A stretch of 64,000 nt of DNA, taken from assembly GCA_910584745.1 (NCBI GenBank), contig CAJUDG010000007.1, positions 86,664 through 150,663 on the forward strand, given 5' to 3'. How positions within the stretch are numbered: the first letter of the stretch is position 1; each line of letters begins with the position of its first letter. The stretch is from an uncultured Eubacteriales bacterium. Lineage in GTDB: Bacteria; Bacillota; Clostridia; Oscillospirales; Acutalibacteraceae. The translations under genes and the position numbers were made by a program. The notes beneath the pieces were generated by a model that did not search any database, was not told the origin of the DNA, and saw only the letters and a program-made list of their open reading frames with translations. Of this stretch, positions 8,642-18,702 are shown in pieces.

Positions 8642-11600
8642 TTGCAGGCGGGGGTCAGGCCGAAGGTGAAGGAGAACTTCTCCTCCTTGAGCTGGTACTT
8701 CTCAAGCAGCACCGGCCCGCAGCTGTTGGAGCCCACGCCGCTCATCTTATAGTCAAGGCAGAAGACGGTCTCATCCGCCGGGGTCAGCTCATAGTCGTGC
8801 TTCTTATTGGTCAGCTCCTCCTGGGTGTAGCCCGAGATATTCACCGAGAAGGTGTCGGGGGACGCGGCGCAGAGCCTGAAGCAGCCGTCGGTGACGCTGG
8901 CCCAGCGGCATGCGTAGTGAGAGCCGTTCTCCTGGGGCTTCAGATAGTGCTCGGTCATATCCTTTACGGCGGAGCTGTATATGCCAAGGCGGGAGGCCCT
9001 GTGCTTGTCGCAGTAGCTCTCGAAGGGGCCGTAGCCGAAGTATTTCGCCTCAGAGAAGTCCTTGGGCATGAACATGCGCATACCGAACCTGGGCAGGAAC
9101 CCGCCGAACTTCATGTCGCGCTCACAGTCCATGGAGCAGGCGATATGACCGAAAGCGTCCACGGTCCAGACCACCTTGGCCTTGACAAACGGGGACACGA
9201 TAAGAGCCGCGATGCCAACCTCAAGGGTTATGACCGCCGCGCCGTTACCGGCGTTCTCGGCCTTGAGGCTGTAGACCCTGGGGGTCGTGCGGTTAAGGCC
9301 CGCCTCCTTCCACTTGGGGCTCACATACTGGTCGTTGTCAGTGGGGGCCCTGAAGAGGTTCCAGTCCATGGGCCGGGTAAAGAGGGCCTTGTTCTCGTAA
9401 GAGAGCTGGTTCCAAAGGCCGGTCTGGCGGCAGAGCTCATATCTAAAGCCGGGGCCGCTTACGGCTATGACCCGGTTGGTCTCGCTTATCTCCACCTTGC
9501 CCTCGGCAGTGGCGGGCAGGGGCTGCTTCTCCTCGGAGAGCACTATCTCGTCAAAGCCCAGATGGTGGCCGGGATCCAGGATGGGCACGCCGGCCTTGGC
9601 GGTATAGATGAAGGTGACGGTGCTGTCGCCGTCCTTGGGCAGGCCCTCGACGGTGATCTCGGCCTCGCCGTGGGGCTCGATGGAGGGCATATCCAGCTTG
9701 CCGGAGGCTATTATCTTACCGTCCTTCATGACCTCGTAGCTGAGCTCCGCGAAGTCCTGAGCGTTGGTGAAGTCACGGTAATTGTGCAGGACAAATGTAT
9801 TTTCGCCGGTCTTGCTGGCCCTTATGGGACGGATGACGTTCTTGAACTCGATAAGGCCGGTATGAGGCGTGCGGTCCGGGTATACAAGGCCGTCCATGCA
9901 GAAGTTGCCGTCGTGGGGGAACTCGTCATGGTCGCCGCCATAGCGGTAGATGGGCCGGTTATCGGGGGTCTGGCCGCCGTATACCGCGTGGTCGCACCAC
10001 TCCCAGACAAAGCCGCCCACAAAGCCGTCGTGCTTCATGATGAGCTGCTGATAGTCCTCGGCGTCCCCGGGGCCGTTGCCCATGGCGTGGATGTACTCGC
10101 AGAGGATATAGGGGGGCCTGCGGCCGTTCCAGTTCTCGTCTATCTCAACGCCGCCGAAATACTCCTCGATGGAGGCCTTCTTGAACCAGGGGTGGTCCTG
10201 GGCCGCGGTGGGAGCGTACATGCGGCTGTATAGGTCTATCATGGAGAAATCGGGCTTGCGCTCCTTATGATAGGTCATATTGCCCTCATAGTGCAGGAGC
10301 CTGGAGGGGTCATATTCCTTGACCCAGCGTCCCGCGGCCTCGCCGTTCTCGCCCCAGCCGCTCTCGTTGCCGAGAGACCAGATTACCACTGCCGCGTCGT
10401 TCTTGTCCCTATGGACGTTGCGCTGTGAGCGGTCCACGATGGCCTCCTTGAACTGGGGGTCGTCCATGGCGTCGGGGTATGTATTCAGGTGGTCCTCGCC
10501 AAAGCGGCCCTCATAGCGGGTGGCAAAGCCGTGGCTCTCAAGGTCCGCCTCGCCGATGACATAGAAGCCCAGTTCGCTGGCCAGCTGGTTGAACCAGGGG
10601 GCGTTGGGGTAGTGGCTGGTGCGTATGGCGTTGACGTTGTGCTGCTTCATAAGGAGCATGTCCCGAAGGGCCTGCTCCCGGCTGATGGTATAGCCGGTGA
10701 CCGGGTCGCTGTCGTGGCGGTTCACGCCCCGGAACTTGATGTTCACGCCGTTAAGATATACAACGTCGTCCTTTATCTCTATCTTGCGAAGGCCAACCTT
10801 CTGCTCGATGACTTCACCCTCGGTGGAGAGTACCAGGGTATACTGGTCCGGGCTCTCGGCGTTCCAGAGGACGGGGTTATCCACGGAGAAGCAGAGCTTG
10901 TCAGCGGCGGGGCCGGACTTTGCAAGCTCCGTGCCGTCGGGGGCGAAGAGGGTGCCGGTGACCTGGGCCGCGCCGTCCACGGTGAGCTCCACGGTGATGT
11001 CCGCGTGGGAGAAGTCTTCGTTAAAGCTCTCCTTAACGAAGAAGTCCTTAAGGAAAGCGGCGGGGCGCTCGAGAATGTACACATCCCGGAAGATGCCGCT
11101 CATCCTGAGCTTGTCCTGGTCCTCAAGGTAGGTGCCGTCGCACCACTGGAGCACCAGGGCGCTTATGACGTTCTCGCCGTCTATGAGCTTATCGGTTATC
11201 TCGAACTCGGAGGTGCTGTGGGACACCTGGCTGTAGCCCTGGAACTGGCCGTTCACCCACAGGTAGAAGCAGGAGTCCACACCCTCAAAGTTTAAGAAGT
11301 ACCGGGCGCTCTCGCCCTTCTTCAGCTCAAAGCGGCGCTCGTACAGGCCGCAGGGGTTCTCCTCGGGCACATAGGGCGGGTCGCAGGGGATGGGGAAGCG
11401 GACGTTGGTGTACATGTGCCGGCCCCAGCCCATGCACTGCCAGCAGGAGGGCACCTGGATGGGGCAGAGCTCGGGCTCCTTTACATTGCCGTCCATATCG
11501 ACGGCGTCCAGGAAGGAGTCGAAATAGTGGAAGGCCCACTCGCCGTCCAGGTCTATGACGCTTGGGCGGCGGTCCGGGGTCTGGGGCAGGTAGTAGGCTC

Positions 11601-11664
11601 TTGGGGGCTCCGTGCCGATGTGCAGGGCATAGGGGTCCTCATGATAGCGGGTGGTGATCTTCAT
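8638..11664 (-). CDS. lacZ: Beta-galactosidase, glycoside hydrolase family 2 (LacZ type)
   Basis: A 1008-residue GH2 enzyme close in length to E. coli LacZ (1024). The order is jelly-roll sugar-binding domain, Ig-like domain, TIM barrel (acid/base glutamate in SLGNESGWG near residue 434 and nucleophile in CEYIHAMGNG near 522), a second Ig-like domain and a C-terminal domain 5 (FGYGPFESYCDKH). No signal peptide: it hydrolyses beta-galactosides in the cytosol. ATG 11664 is preferred over an upstream ATG because GAAAGGA precedes it and it starts with the usual KITTRYHEDP. No lactose permease is adjacent. First gene of a four-gene minus-strand operon. Confidence 0.95.
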   Translation of the reverse strand: MKITTRYHEDPYALHIGTEPPRAYYLPQTPDRRPSVIDLDGEWAFHYFDSFLDAVDMDGNVKEPELCPIQVPSCWQCMGWGRHMYTNVRFPIPCDPPYVPEENPCGLYERRFELKKGESARYFLNFEGVDSCFYLWVNGQFQGYSQVSHSTSEFEITDKLIDGENVISALVLQWCDGTYLEDQDKLRMSGIFRDVYILERPAAFLKDFFVKESFNEDFSHADITVELTVDGAAQVTGTLFAPDGTELAKSGPAADKLCFSVDNPVLWNAESPDQYTLVLSTEGEVIEQKVGLRKIEIKDDVVYLNGVNIKFRGVNRHDSDPVTGYTISREQALRDMLLMKQHNVNAIRTSHYPNAPWFNQLASELGFYVIGEADLESHGFATRYEGRFGEDHLNTYPDAMDDPQFKEAIVDRSQRNVHRDKNDAAVVIWSLGNESGWGENGEAAGRWVKEYDPSRLLHYEGNMTYHKERKPDFSMIDLYSRMYAPTAAQDHPWFKKASIEEYFGGVEIDENWNGRRPPYILCEYIHAMGNGPGDAEDYQQLIMKHDGFVGGFVWEWCDHAVYGGQTPDNRPIYRYGGDHDEFPHDGNFCMDGLVYPDRTPHTGLIEFKNVIRPIRASKTGENTFVLHNYRDFTNAQDFAELSYEVMKDGKIIASGKLDMPSIEPHGEAEITVEGLPKDGDSTVTFIYTAKAGVPILDPGHHLGFDEIVLSEEKQPLPATAEGKVEISETNRVIAVSGPGFRYELCRQTGLWNQLSYENKALFTRPMDWNLFRAPTDNDQYVSPKWKEAGLNRTTPRVYSLKAENAGNGAAVITLEVGIAALIVSPFVKAKVVWTVDAFGHIACSMDCERDMKFGGFLPRFGMRMFMPKDFSEAKYFGYGPFESYCDKHRASRLGIYSSAVKDMTEHYLKPQENGSHYACRWASVTDGCFRLCAASPDTFSVNISGYTQEELTNKKHDYELTPADETVFCLDYKMSGVGSNSCGPVLLEKYQLKEEKFSFTFGLTPACK

Positions 11665-11770
11665 AAGTTTTTCCTTTCTCTTATGGTAGTAGGGTTTGAC
11701 TTTCGGCCAAAAAAGCACTATACTATACAATATGTGCCCTGGGGGATTTTTCCAGTGCCCCCATATGTGA

Positions 11771-11799
11771 AGTCTACACTAAACCGGGCAAATAGTCAA
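11771..11799 (-). promoter_or_regulatory. Promoter of the lacZ operon
   Basis: On the minus strand TTGACT (11799-11794) and TAGACT (11776-11771) are 17 bp apart, about 107 bp before the lacZ start. The resulting leader contains a G/C-rich hairpin near 11740-11766. No operator could be named. Confidence 0.5.
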
Positions 11800-11873
11800 T
11801 AAGAAATATGTAAAAAATCAAAAATTTCCCAAAGCTCTTTACTAAACAAACAGATATCAAAGGAGAACATACG

Positions 11874-14800
11874 ATGAGCGGTATAATATACATGTCCGCC
11901 GGCTTCTGCGCCCTGTGCCTGCTGCTCTGCGGCAGAAGGCAGAAGGAGCGGCGGGGGCCGGACTTCCCGGTATGGGCGGGGCTCCTGCTGCTGGGGGCGC
12001 TGACCTTCCGGCTGGCGCTGGGCTATAACTCCGACGGCTTCAGCGTGGACATGGACACCTTCAAGTCCTGGGGCATGACCCTCGGGCGGGTTGGCCTTTC
12101 AGAGATATACCAGCAGGACATGTTCCTGGACTATCCCCCGGGGTACTTATACGTGCTGCTGCTCCTTGAGAAGATACGCCAGTGGACGCACCTTGCCTGG
12201 GAGGGTCAGCTGTACACTCTCGTCATGAAGCTGCCCTCGATAGGCGCGGACCTGCTCTGCGGCGGGGCCCTTTTGTGGCTTGGCAGGAAAAAGCTCGGGG
12301 ACTGGGCCGCGCTGCTGGTGTCGGCGGCGTACCTGTTCTGCCCGGCGGTGTTCGTGAACTCGGCCCAGTGGGGGCAGGCGGATTCCTTCTGCACGGCCAT
12401 ACTCCTCTCGTCGGCCCTGCTGCTCTATGGGGAGAAGTGGGTCCCCTCAGGGCTGCTGTACGGCCTTGCGGTCATCTGCAAGCCACAGATGCTGGCCTTT
12501 GCTCCCATGTATATCTTCTTCTGCGTAAAGCGCAGGAAATGGGTGGGACTAGGAATTGGCATAGTATGCGCCATAGGAGCGGCGCTCTTTGTGGCGGCGC
12601 CCTTTACAAAAAACTTCGACTACTGGTGGCTGGTGCAGAAGTACCAGTCCACCATGGACTACTATAACTACTACTCGGTGAACGCCTACAATTTCTGGAC
12701 CGTCATCGGCCGCAACTGGTGGGGCCTGCCCGGGGAGGCCCGGGGGGCGGTGCTGACCTGGGCCGCGCCGGTGCTGGCCACGGCGGCCTGCGGGGGGCTT
12801 ATGCTCTGCTCAAAGAGGAAGGACGCGGTGTTCGCCGCCGCGCCGCTTCTGATGGGCATAGTATACATCTTCGGGGTGAAGATGCACGAGCGCTATCTCT
12901 TTCCGGCGTTCATATTCCTCCTGCTCTGCTACCTGTTCGCAAGGGATAAGCGGCTTATCCGGGCCTATGCCTTTGTGGCCGGGGCCAACTATTTGAACGT
13001 CAGCTATACCCTGTGGATATTCCGGGAGAAGGGCAATAACTACGACCCCAACAGCCAGCCCGGCCGGGTTATCGCCTTATTGCAGATCTTGGCCCTTCTC
13101 TATCTTCTCTGGGTGGATTTCAGCGTATATATTATGGACGAGATAAAGGAGCCGGGGGAGACGGAGCCCTTCTTCCGCCGGAGCATGGAGCCCATCGCCC
13201 CTCCGGCGGACCGGAGACTGTCAAGGACCGACTGGATCCTTATGCTGGGCATAACGTTCATCTACGGTATAGTGGCCTTCTGGCATTTGGGGGGCACAAA
13301 GCTGCCGGTCACCAACTGGACCCCCGAGGAGGGCCAGAGTGTGGTGCTTGAAGCTGACCGCACCTGCCATATCCTCTACTACCTGCCGGGGCTTGAGCCG
13401 GACGATAACCACTACAGGGCCCGGGTGGGCTCCGCCATGCGGGTGGAGTCCAGCGAGGACGGGGTCACCTGGGAGGACTGCGGCGAGCTTGAGGACGCCT
13501 ATGTGTTCGCCTGGTGCAGGCAGTACCTGGAGGTCCCCGGAAAGTACGTGCGGGTGACAGCCCTTGACGGGGACGTGACCGTAAGCGAGATGGTTATAGC
13601 CCCGGCGGAGGCGGCCATACCGGCTATAGCCGCCACGGGCCCCGGAGCGGAGCTACTTGTGGACGAGCAGAATACGGTCCCGCTTTACAAGACCTATGAG
13701 AACTCCAGCTACTTCGACGAGATATACCATGCCCGGACGGCTTACGAGCATATTTTGGGGCTCGAGCCCTATGAGAACACCCACCCGCCCCTTGGCAAGC
13801 ACATCATCTCCCTGGGTATACGCATGTTCGGCATGAACCCCTTTGGCTGGCGGTTCATGGGGGCCCTTTTCGGGGTGATGATGCTTCCGGCGCTTTATAT
13901 CCTCTGCAAGGACCTTTTCGGGAAGACCTGGCTCTGCTCTCTGGGGACGCTGATGTTCGCCTTTGACTTCATGCACTTCACCCAGACCAGGATAGCCACC
14001 ATCGACACCTACTCGGTGTTCTTCCTGCTCCTGATGTACGACGCTATGGTGCGCTTCATGTATAAGGACATTGTCCGCGCAAAGCTTCGGGAGCTGCTCA
14101 TACCTCTCATGCTCAGCGGGATATTCATGGGCCTGGGCATAGCCGCAAAGTGGACGGCGGCCTATGGGGCCGTGGGCCTTGCGGTGCTGTACTTCGGAAA
14201 GCTCATACACACCTGCCTGTACGAAAAAAAGACAGGGGGCATCTCTCCGGCTCTCCGGCGCTGCTGGGTGCTCTGCGGCTGGTGCTGCCTGCTGTTTATC
14301 GCCGTGCCCTTCGGCATATACTTCTGCGCCTTCCTGCCCATGACCACCCTGCCCCACAATAGGGGCGACATACTCTGGTCCTTCTGGAACTATCAGACCA
14401 CCATGTTCAACTACCATTCGGGCCTTGTGGCCGAGCACAGCTTCGCCTCCCCCTGGTACGACTGGCCGCTGGTGGTGCGGCCCATCTGGTTCTTCAGCTC
14501 CGATCCCTGCAACGAGCTGGGGCAGTACAGCACCATATCATCTATGGGCAACCCGCTTTTATGGTGGGGCTGCCTGCCCGCCCTGGCGTACGCTCTCTGG
14601 GAGTGGCTGAGAAGGCGCAGCCTCACATGCGCAGTGGCGCTGACCGGATTCTTGTCGGTGTATCTGCCCTGGGTGCTGGTGCCAAGGCTCACATTTATCT
14701 ACCACTACTTCACCGCCGTGCCGTTTTTGGTGCTGGCCCTGCTGGCCCTTTTCAACCGGCTTTCGGAGAGCGGCCGGCTTAGCGGAAGGGTCACGATAGG

Positions 14801-14960
14801 CGGCAGGATAGAGGTCCAGTGGGCCCAGCTGCTGATGGGTGCAATGGCTGTAGGGTGCATAGCGCTCTTTATCATATTCTTCCCCGCGATATCCGGCGCG
14901 CCCACCACAAGGGAGTATGTGAAGGGGCTCATGCTGTTCGAGAGCTGGTACTTCGGCTAA
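11874..14960 (+). CDS. Fused double glycosyltransferase: GT87/ArnT-like half plus PMT (GT39)-like half
   Basis: A 1028-residue multi-pass membrane protein. Residues about 1-420 form a first polyprenyl-sugar-dependent glycosyltransferase (acidic MDTFKSW near 60 in the first outside loop, then about ten hydrophobic helices). Residues about 480-590 look like a soluble beta-sandwich of the discoidin type. Residues about 610-1028 are a protein O-mannosyltransferase-like unit: acidic motif FDEIYHARTAYEHI near 612, ENTHPPLGK, and many helices. Both halves should transfer a sugar from a lipid carrier on the outer membrane face. AAAGGAG precedes the ATG. Single-gene fusion of two such enzymes is unusual. 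Confidence 0.85.
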   Translation: MSGIIYMSAGFCALCLLLCGRRQKERRGPDFPVWAGLLLLGALTFRLALGYNSDGFSVDMDTFKSWGMTLGRVGLSEIYQQDMFLDYPPGYLYVLLLLEKIRQWTHLAWEGQLYTLVMKLPSIGADLLCGGALLWLGRKKLGDWAALLVSAAYLFCPAVFVNSAQWGQADSFCTAILLSSALLLYGEKWVPSGLLYGLAVICKPQMLAFAPMYIFFCVKRRKWVGLGIGIVCAIGAALFVAAPFTKNFDYWWLVQKYQSTMDYYNYYSVNAYNFWTVIGRNWWGLPGEARGAVLTWAAPVLATAACGGLMLCSKRKDAVFAAAPLLMGIVYIFGVKMHERYLFPAFIFLLLCYLFARDKRLIRAYAFVAGANYLNVSYTLWIFREKGNNYDPNSQPGRVIALLQILALLYLLWVDFSVYIMDEIKEPGETEPFFRRSMEPIAPPADRRLSRTDWILMLGITFIYGIVAFWHLGGTKLPVTNWTPEEGQSVVLEADRTCHILYYLPGLEPDDNHYRARVGSAMRVESSEDGVTWEDCGELEDAYVFAWCRQYLEVPGKYVRVTALDGDVTVSEMVIAPAEAAIPAIAATGPGAELLVDEQNTVPLYKTYENSSYFDEIYHARTAYEHILGLEPYENTHPPLGKHIISLGIRMFGMNPFGWRFMGALFGVMMLPALYILCKDLFGKTWLCSLGTLMFAFDFMHFTQTRIATIDTYSVFFLLLMYDAMVRFMYKDIVRAKLRELLIPLMLSGIFMGLGIAAKWTAAYGAVGLAVLYFGKLIHTCLYEKKTGGISPALRRCWVLCGWCCLLFIAVPFGIYFCAFLPMTTLPHNRGDILWSFWNYQTTMFNYHSGLVAEHSFASPWYDWPLVVRPIWFFSSDPCNELGQYSTISSMGNPLLWWGCLPALAYALWEWLRRRSLTCAVALTGFLSVYLPWVLVPRLTFIYHYFTAVPFLVLALLALFNRLSESGRLSGRVTIGGRIEVQWAQLLMGAMAVGCIALFIIFFPAISGAPTTREYVKGLMLFESWYFG

Positions 14961-14984
14961 AATGTAAATAAACTGTGGCTTTTC

Positions 14985-15014
14985 TTGCAATCTATGGTAA
15001 AGGCATGGTATAAT
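14985..15014 (+). promoter_or_regulatory. Promoter of secA
   Basis: TTGCAA (14985-14990), 18-bp spacer, TATAAT (15009-15014), 35 bp upstream of the secA start codon. Confidence 0.6.
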
Positions 15015-15049
15015 AAGCTCTATCGAGACATAAAGAAAGGAAAACTGAT

Positions 15050-17803
15050 ATGGCAAATAATTTCCTTACAAAGCTTTTCGGCAACTACAGCAAAAAGGAA
15101 CTCAAGCGCATCCAGCCCCTGGTGGACCAGGTGCTGGGGCTTGAGGAGAAATATAGGGGGCTCTCGGACGATGAGCTCAAGGGGGAGACCCCCAGGCTCA
15201 GAAAGCGGCTGGAGGATGGCGAGGACCTTGACGATATCCTCCCCGAGGCCTTCGTCGCCTGCCGGGAGGCCATGGACCGGGTGCTGGGCAAGCGGCTTTT
15301 CCCGGTGCAGGTCCAGGGCGGCGTGATACTCCACCAGGGCCGCATAGCCGAGATGAAGACCGGCGAGGGCAAGACCTTCACCCTGGCCCTGCCCGCGTAC
15401 CTTAACGGCCTGTCCGGCAAGGGCGTGCACATCGTCACCGTCAACGAATATCTGGCAAAGTACCAGGGGGAGATGATGGCCCGTGTCTTCAACTTCATGG
15501 GGCTCACCGTGGGCCTCTGCCTTGTAGGCATGAGCTCCGAGGAGAAGAAGGCGGCCTATAGCTGCGACATCACCTACGGCACAAATAACGAGTTCGGCTT
15601 TGACTACCTTCGGGACAACATGGTCATATACAAGGACCGCAAGGTCCAGCGGGGCCACCACTATGCCATCGTGGACGAGGTGGACTCCATCCTGATCGAC
15701 GAGGCCCGCACCCCCCTTATCATCTCCGGCCAGGGGGAGAAGGCCGACGAGTATTACGCCCTTGCAAACAGCTTCGCAAGCCGCTTAAAGCCCATAAGGG
15801 TCAAGGAGACAGACCAGAAGGAGGATAACGACGAGCTCTACGCTGAGTACGACTATATAGTCAACGAGAAGCTGAAGACCTGCTCCCTGACCCGCCGGGG
15901 CGTGAAGAAGGCCGAGGAGGCCTTTCATATCGACAACCTGACGGACCCGGAGAATATACTTTTGCAGCACCGTATAAACCAGGCCATACGCGCCTGGGGC
16001 ATAATGCACCGGGACCAGGACTACGTTGTAAAGGACGGCGAGGTCATCATCGTCGACGAGTTCACAGGGCGCTTGATGTACGGCAGAAGGTACAACGAGG
16101 GCCTGCACCAAGCCATAGAGGCCAAGGAGGGCGTGCAGGTAGCCAGGGAGAGCCGGACCCTTGCAACCATCACCTTCCAGAACTACTTTAGAATGTACGA
16201 AAAGCTCTCCGGCATGACGGGCACCGCAATGACCGAGCAGGAGGAGTTCTCGGAGATATACAAGCTGGACGTGGTGGAGATACCCACAAACCGCCCCATG
16301 ATACGGGAGGACTGCCCGGACGTGGTGTATAAGACCGTGGCCGCAAAGTATAAGGCCGTGATAGACGACATCGTGGAGCACCACCAGAAGGGCCAGCCGG
16401 TGCTGGTGGGCACCATCACCATCGAGAAGTCCGAGGAGCTCAGCAAGCTGTTAAAGCAGCGGGGCGTGAAGCATCAGGTGCTGAACGCCAAGTTCCACGA
16501 GAAGGAGGCCCAGATAGTGGCCCAGGCGGGCCGCAAGGGGGCCGTCACCATCGCCACCAACATGGCAGGCCGCGGCACGGATATCCTGCTGGGCGGCAAC
16601 GCCGAGTTCATGGCAAAAGCTGAAATGCGCAAGCAGGGATACAGCGACGAGCTCTTGGTAGAGGCCACGGCCTTCAGCCATACCGAGGACGAGGAGATCT
16701 TAAACGCCCGGGCGGAGTTCGCGCGGCTCAATAAGGAGTTCGAGGAGCAGATAGCCCCCGAGGCCAGAGAGGTCAAGGAGCTGGGCGGGCTCTATATCAT
16801 CGGCACCGAGAGGCACGAGTCAAGGCGTATCGATAACCAGCTCAGAGGCCGCTCCGGCCGCCAGGGGGACCCCGGTAAGAGCAGGTTCTATATCTCCCTT
16901 GAGGACGACCTTATGCGCCTGTTCGGCGGGGAGCGGCTCTATAACATGATGGAGAAGCTGAGGATAGACGACGATATACCCATCGAGGCTGGGATGGTCT
17001 CAAATGCCATCGAGAACGCCCAGAGCAAGGTGGAGAGCCGGAACTTCGGCATACGCAAGAATGTCCTGCAGTACGACGAGGTCATGAACAACCAGCGCCA
17101 GATAATCTACGGCCAGCGGGACCAGGTGCTGGACGGCAGGGACATGAAGGAAGCTATCATGAAGATGATAGAGGAGGCCATAGGCGAGAAGGTCAGCACC
17201 CACCTGCCCGAGAATGTGCCCCACGACGACTGGGACCTTCAGGGCCTTCGGGAGCACTATATGGGCTGGCTCATAGGCGAGGAGGACCTGAACTTTACCG
17301 GCCGCGAGCTTGAGGACCTGGAGCCGGAGTATGCCAAAAACTTCCTTCTTGAAAAGGCCCGGAAGCTCTATGAGAGCCGGGAGCAGGAGTTCACCCCGGA
17401 GGTCATGCGGGAGCTTGAGCGGGTGGTGCTCCTGCGCATAGTGGACCAGGAGTGGATGGACCATATCGACGCCATGGAGCAGCTGCAGGAGGGCATACGC
17501 CTTAGGGCCTACGCCCAGCAGGACCCGGTGGTGGAGTACCGCTTAGAGGGCTTCGACATGTTCGACGCCATGATAGCCGCCATACGCGAGCAGACCGCAA
17601 AGACTATACTCACCGTGCGCCTGCGCACCAAAGAGGCTCCCCAGCGGGAGCAGGTGGCCAAGGAGACCGGCACCGGCGCCGCGGCGGGAGCCCGGGCCGC
17701 GAAGCGCCAGCCCGTTAAGAAGGCCCAGAAGCCCGGGCGCAACGACCCCTGCCCCTGCGGCAGCGGGAAGAAGTATAAGAAGTGCTGCGGAAGGGATGAG
17801 TAA
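15050..17803 (+). CDS. secA: Preprotein translocase ATPase SecA
   Basis: A 917-residue SecA: nucleotide-binding domain 1 with Walker A (MKTGEGKTFT near 104) and DEVDSILIDEARTPL, preprotein-crosslinking domain, NBD2 with NMAGRGTDI and QLRGRSGRQGD, helical scaffold and wing domain, and a C-terminal SEC-C zinc motif (CPCGSGKKYKKCC) that binds SecB or ribosomes. It drives Sec-dependent export at the inner face of the membrane. GAAAGGAAAA precedes the ATG. The 3' end of the gene is part of a threefold 20-bp tandem repeat (separate entry). Confidence 0.97.
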   Translation: MANNFLTKLFGNYSKKELKRIQPLVDQVLGLEEKYRGLSDDELKGETPRLRKRLEDGEDLDDILPEAFVACREAMDRVLGKRLFPVQVQGGVILHQGRIAEMKTGEGKTFTLALPAYLNGLSGKGVHIVTVNEYLAKYQGEMMARVFNFMGLTVGLCLVGMSSEEKKAAYSCDITYGTNNEFGFDYLRDNMVIYKDRKVQRGHHYAIVDEVDSILIDEARTPLIISGQGEKADEYYALANSFASRLKPIRVKETDQKEDNDELYAEYDYIVNEKLKTCSLTRRGVKKAEEAFHIDNLTDPENILLQHRINQAIRAWGIMHRDQDYVVKDGEVIIVDEFTGRLMYGRRYNEGLHQAIEAKEGVQVARESRTLATITFQNYFRMYEKLSGMTGTAMTEQEEFSEIYKLDVVEIPTNRPMIREDCPDVVYKTVAAKYKAVIDDIVEHHQKGQPVLVGTITIEKSEELSKLLKQRGVKHQVLNAKFHEKEAQIVAQAGRKGAVTIATNMAGRGTDILLGGNAEFMAKAEMRKQGYSDELLVEATAFSHTEDEEILNARAEFARLNKEFEEQIAPEAREVKELGGLYIIGTERHESRRIDNQLRGRSGRQGDPGKSRFYISLEDDLMRLFGGERLYNMMEKLRIDDDIPIEAGMVSNAIENAQSKVESRNFGIRKNVLQYDEVMNNQRQIIYGQRDQVLDGRDMKEAIMKMIEEAIGEKVSTHLPENVPHDDWDLQGLREHYMGWLIGEEDLNFTGRELEDLEPEYAKNFLLEKARKLYESREQEFTPEVMRELERVVLLRIVDQEWMDHIDAMEQLQEGIRLRAYAQQDPVVEYRLEGFDMFDAMIAAIREQTAKTILTVRLRTKEAPQREQVAKETGTGAAAGARAAKRQPVKKAQKPGRNDPCPCGSGKKYKKCCGRDE

Positions 17804-17854
17804 ACTCATCTCTCGATGAGTAAACGTATCTCTGGATGAGTAAGCCTATGAAAC
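17795..17854 (+). repeat. Three tandem 20-bp repeats spanning the secA stop codon
   Basis: GATGAGTAA recurs at 17795, 17815 and 17835 with an exact 20-bp period, and the unit continues as AACTCATCTCT in the first two copies with small changes. The first copy encodes the last two residues and stop of SecA; the others are noncoding duplicates. Confidence 0.85.
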
Positions 17855-17882
17855 CGGGAGAATGAAAGGGGAATTTCCTGTT

Positions 17883-18686
17883 ATGACAGCTTTAAAAAGG
17901 GTCGCGGCGCTTCTGCTGGCGGCGCTGATGTGCATAGGGTTCTCGGGGTGCGATATACTGCCCTCGGAGGAATTCAACGACTACGACGTGTCCGCCTATA
18001 TCCAGGCCCTTCTGGACAGCAGCTATCACGACGACCACCGGGCATTTATAGCCAGGATCCAGGCCACCGAGGACAGCGCCAAGGCCAACAATACCACCAC
18101 CGTGGAAAACGCTGCCGTAAATTTCTGCAACACCTACAGCCTGAGCCCAGACGACCAGCAGATGGAGCGGCTGAAGGGCATTATGGCCAAAGCGCTGCTG
18201 AGCGCCAGGTATCAGGTGAAGGATGAGGTCAAGGTGGAGAGCGGATATACCATCGAGGTCACTGTCACGCCCATAACCACCTTCTCCGGGCTTACCGGGG
18301 AGTTTACCTCTATCCGCAGCCAGGCCCAGGAGGAGGTAAACAGGACCAGCATGGTGAACCTTGGAGAGGGCGAGGGCCAGCAGGACGGCGATGATGAGGA
18401 CGGCGACGAATGGGGCGAAGAGGGCGATGAGGAGAGCGGCGAGCAGCCCACCCCCACCCCTGCGCCCACTCCCCTCTTGAAGACCGCCACGGAGCTGTAT
18501 ATGGACCGTGTGCTGGACCTTTGCGAGCAGAAGCTGGCGGCCCTGGAGTTCGGCGGCGAGGACACGGTGATAGTCCTGGACATCCGGCTGACGGACCAGG
18601 GCGAACTCCAGCTGGACTTAAACCAGATAGACGAGATCGACCGGACGGTGCTGGCGTTCTCGGAGAACGGACCTATACTGCCCTGA
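17883..18686 (+). CDS. Putative lipoprotein with acidic low-complexity linker
   Basis: The N-terminus has a basic start, a hydrophobic stretch and the lipobox IGFSGC ending at cysteine ~22, so it should be lipid-anchored outside the membrane. The mature part has two helical regions separated by a strongly acidic and proline/threonine-rich linker (about residues 165-205). No family was recognised. ATG 17883 is chosen over an in-frame ATG at 17862 because it follows AAAGGGG by about 11 nt and gives a normal signal peptide. It lies between secA and a hexapeptide acyltransferase gene on the same strand. Confidence 0.75.
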   Translation: MTALKRVAALLLAALMCIGFSGCDILPSEEFNDYDVSAYIQALLDSSYHDDHRAFIARIQATEDSAKANNTTTVENAAVNFCNTYSLSPDDQQMERLKGIMAKALLSARYQVKDEVKVESGYTIEVTVTPITTFSGLTGEFTSIRSQAQEEVNRTSMVNLGEGEGQQDGDDEDGDEWGEEGDEESGEQPTPTPAPTPLLKTATELYMDRVLDLCEQKLAALEFGGEDTVIVLDIRLTDQGELQLDLNQIDEIDRTVLAFSENGPILP

Positions 18687-18702
18687 GAAAGAGGTTGAGC
18701 AT

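Noticed and set aside
8797..10233. Long open frame on the plus strand opposite lacZ
   Set aside because: Antisense shadow of lacZ with no start signal or motif.
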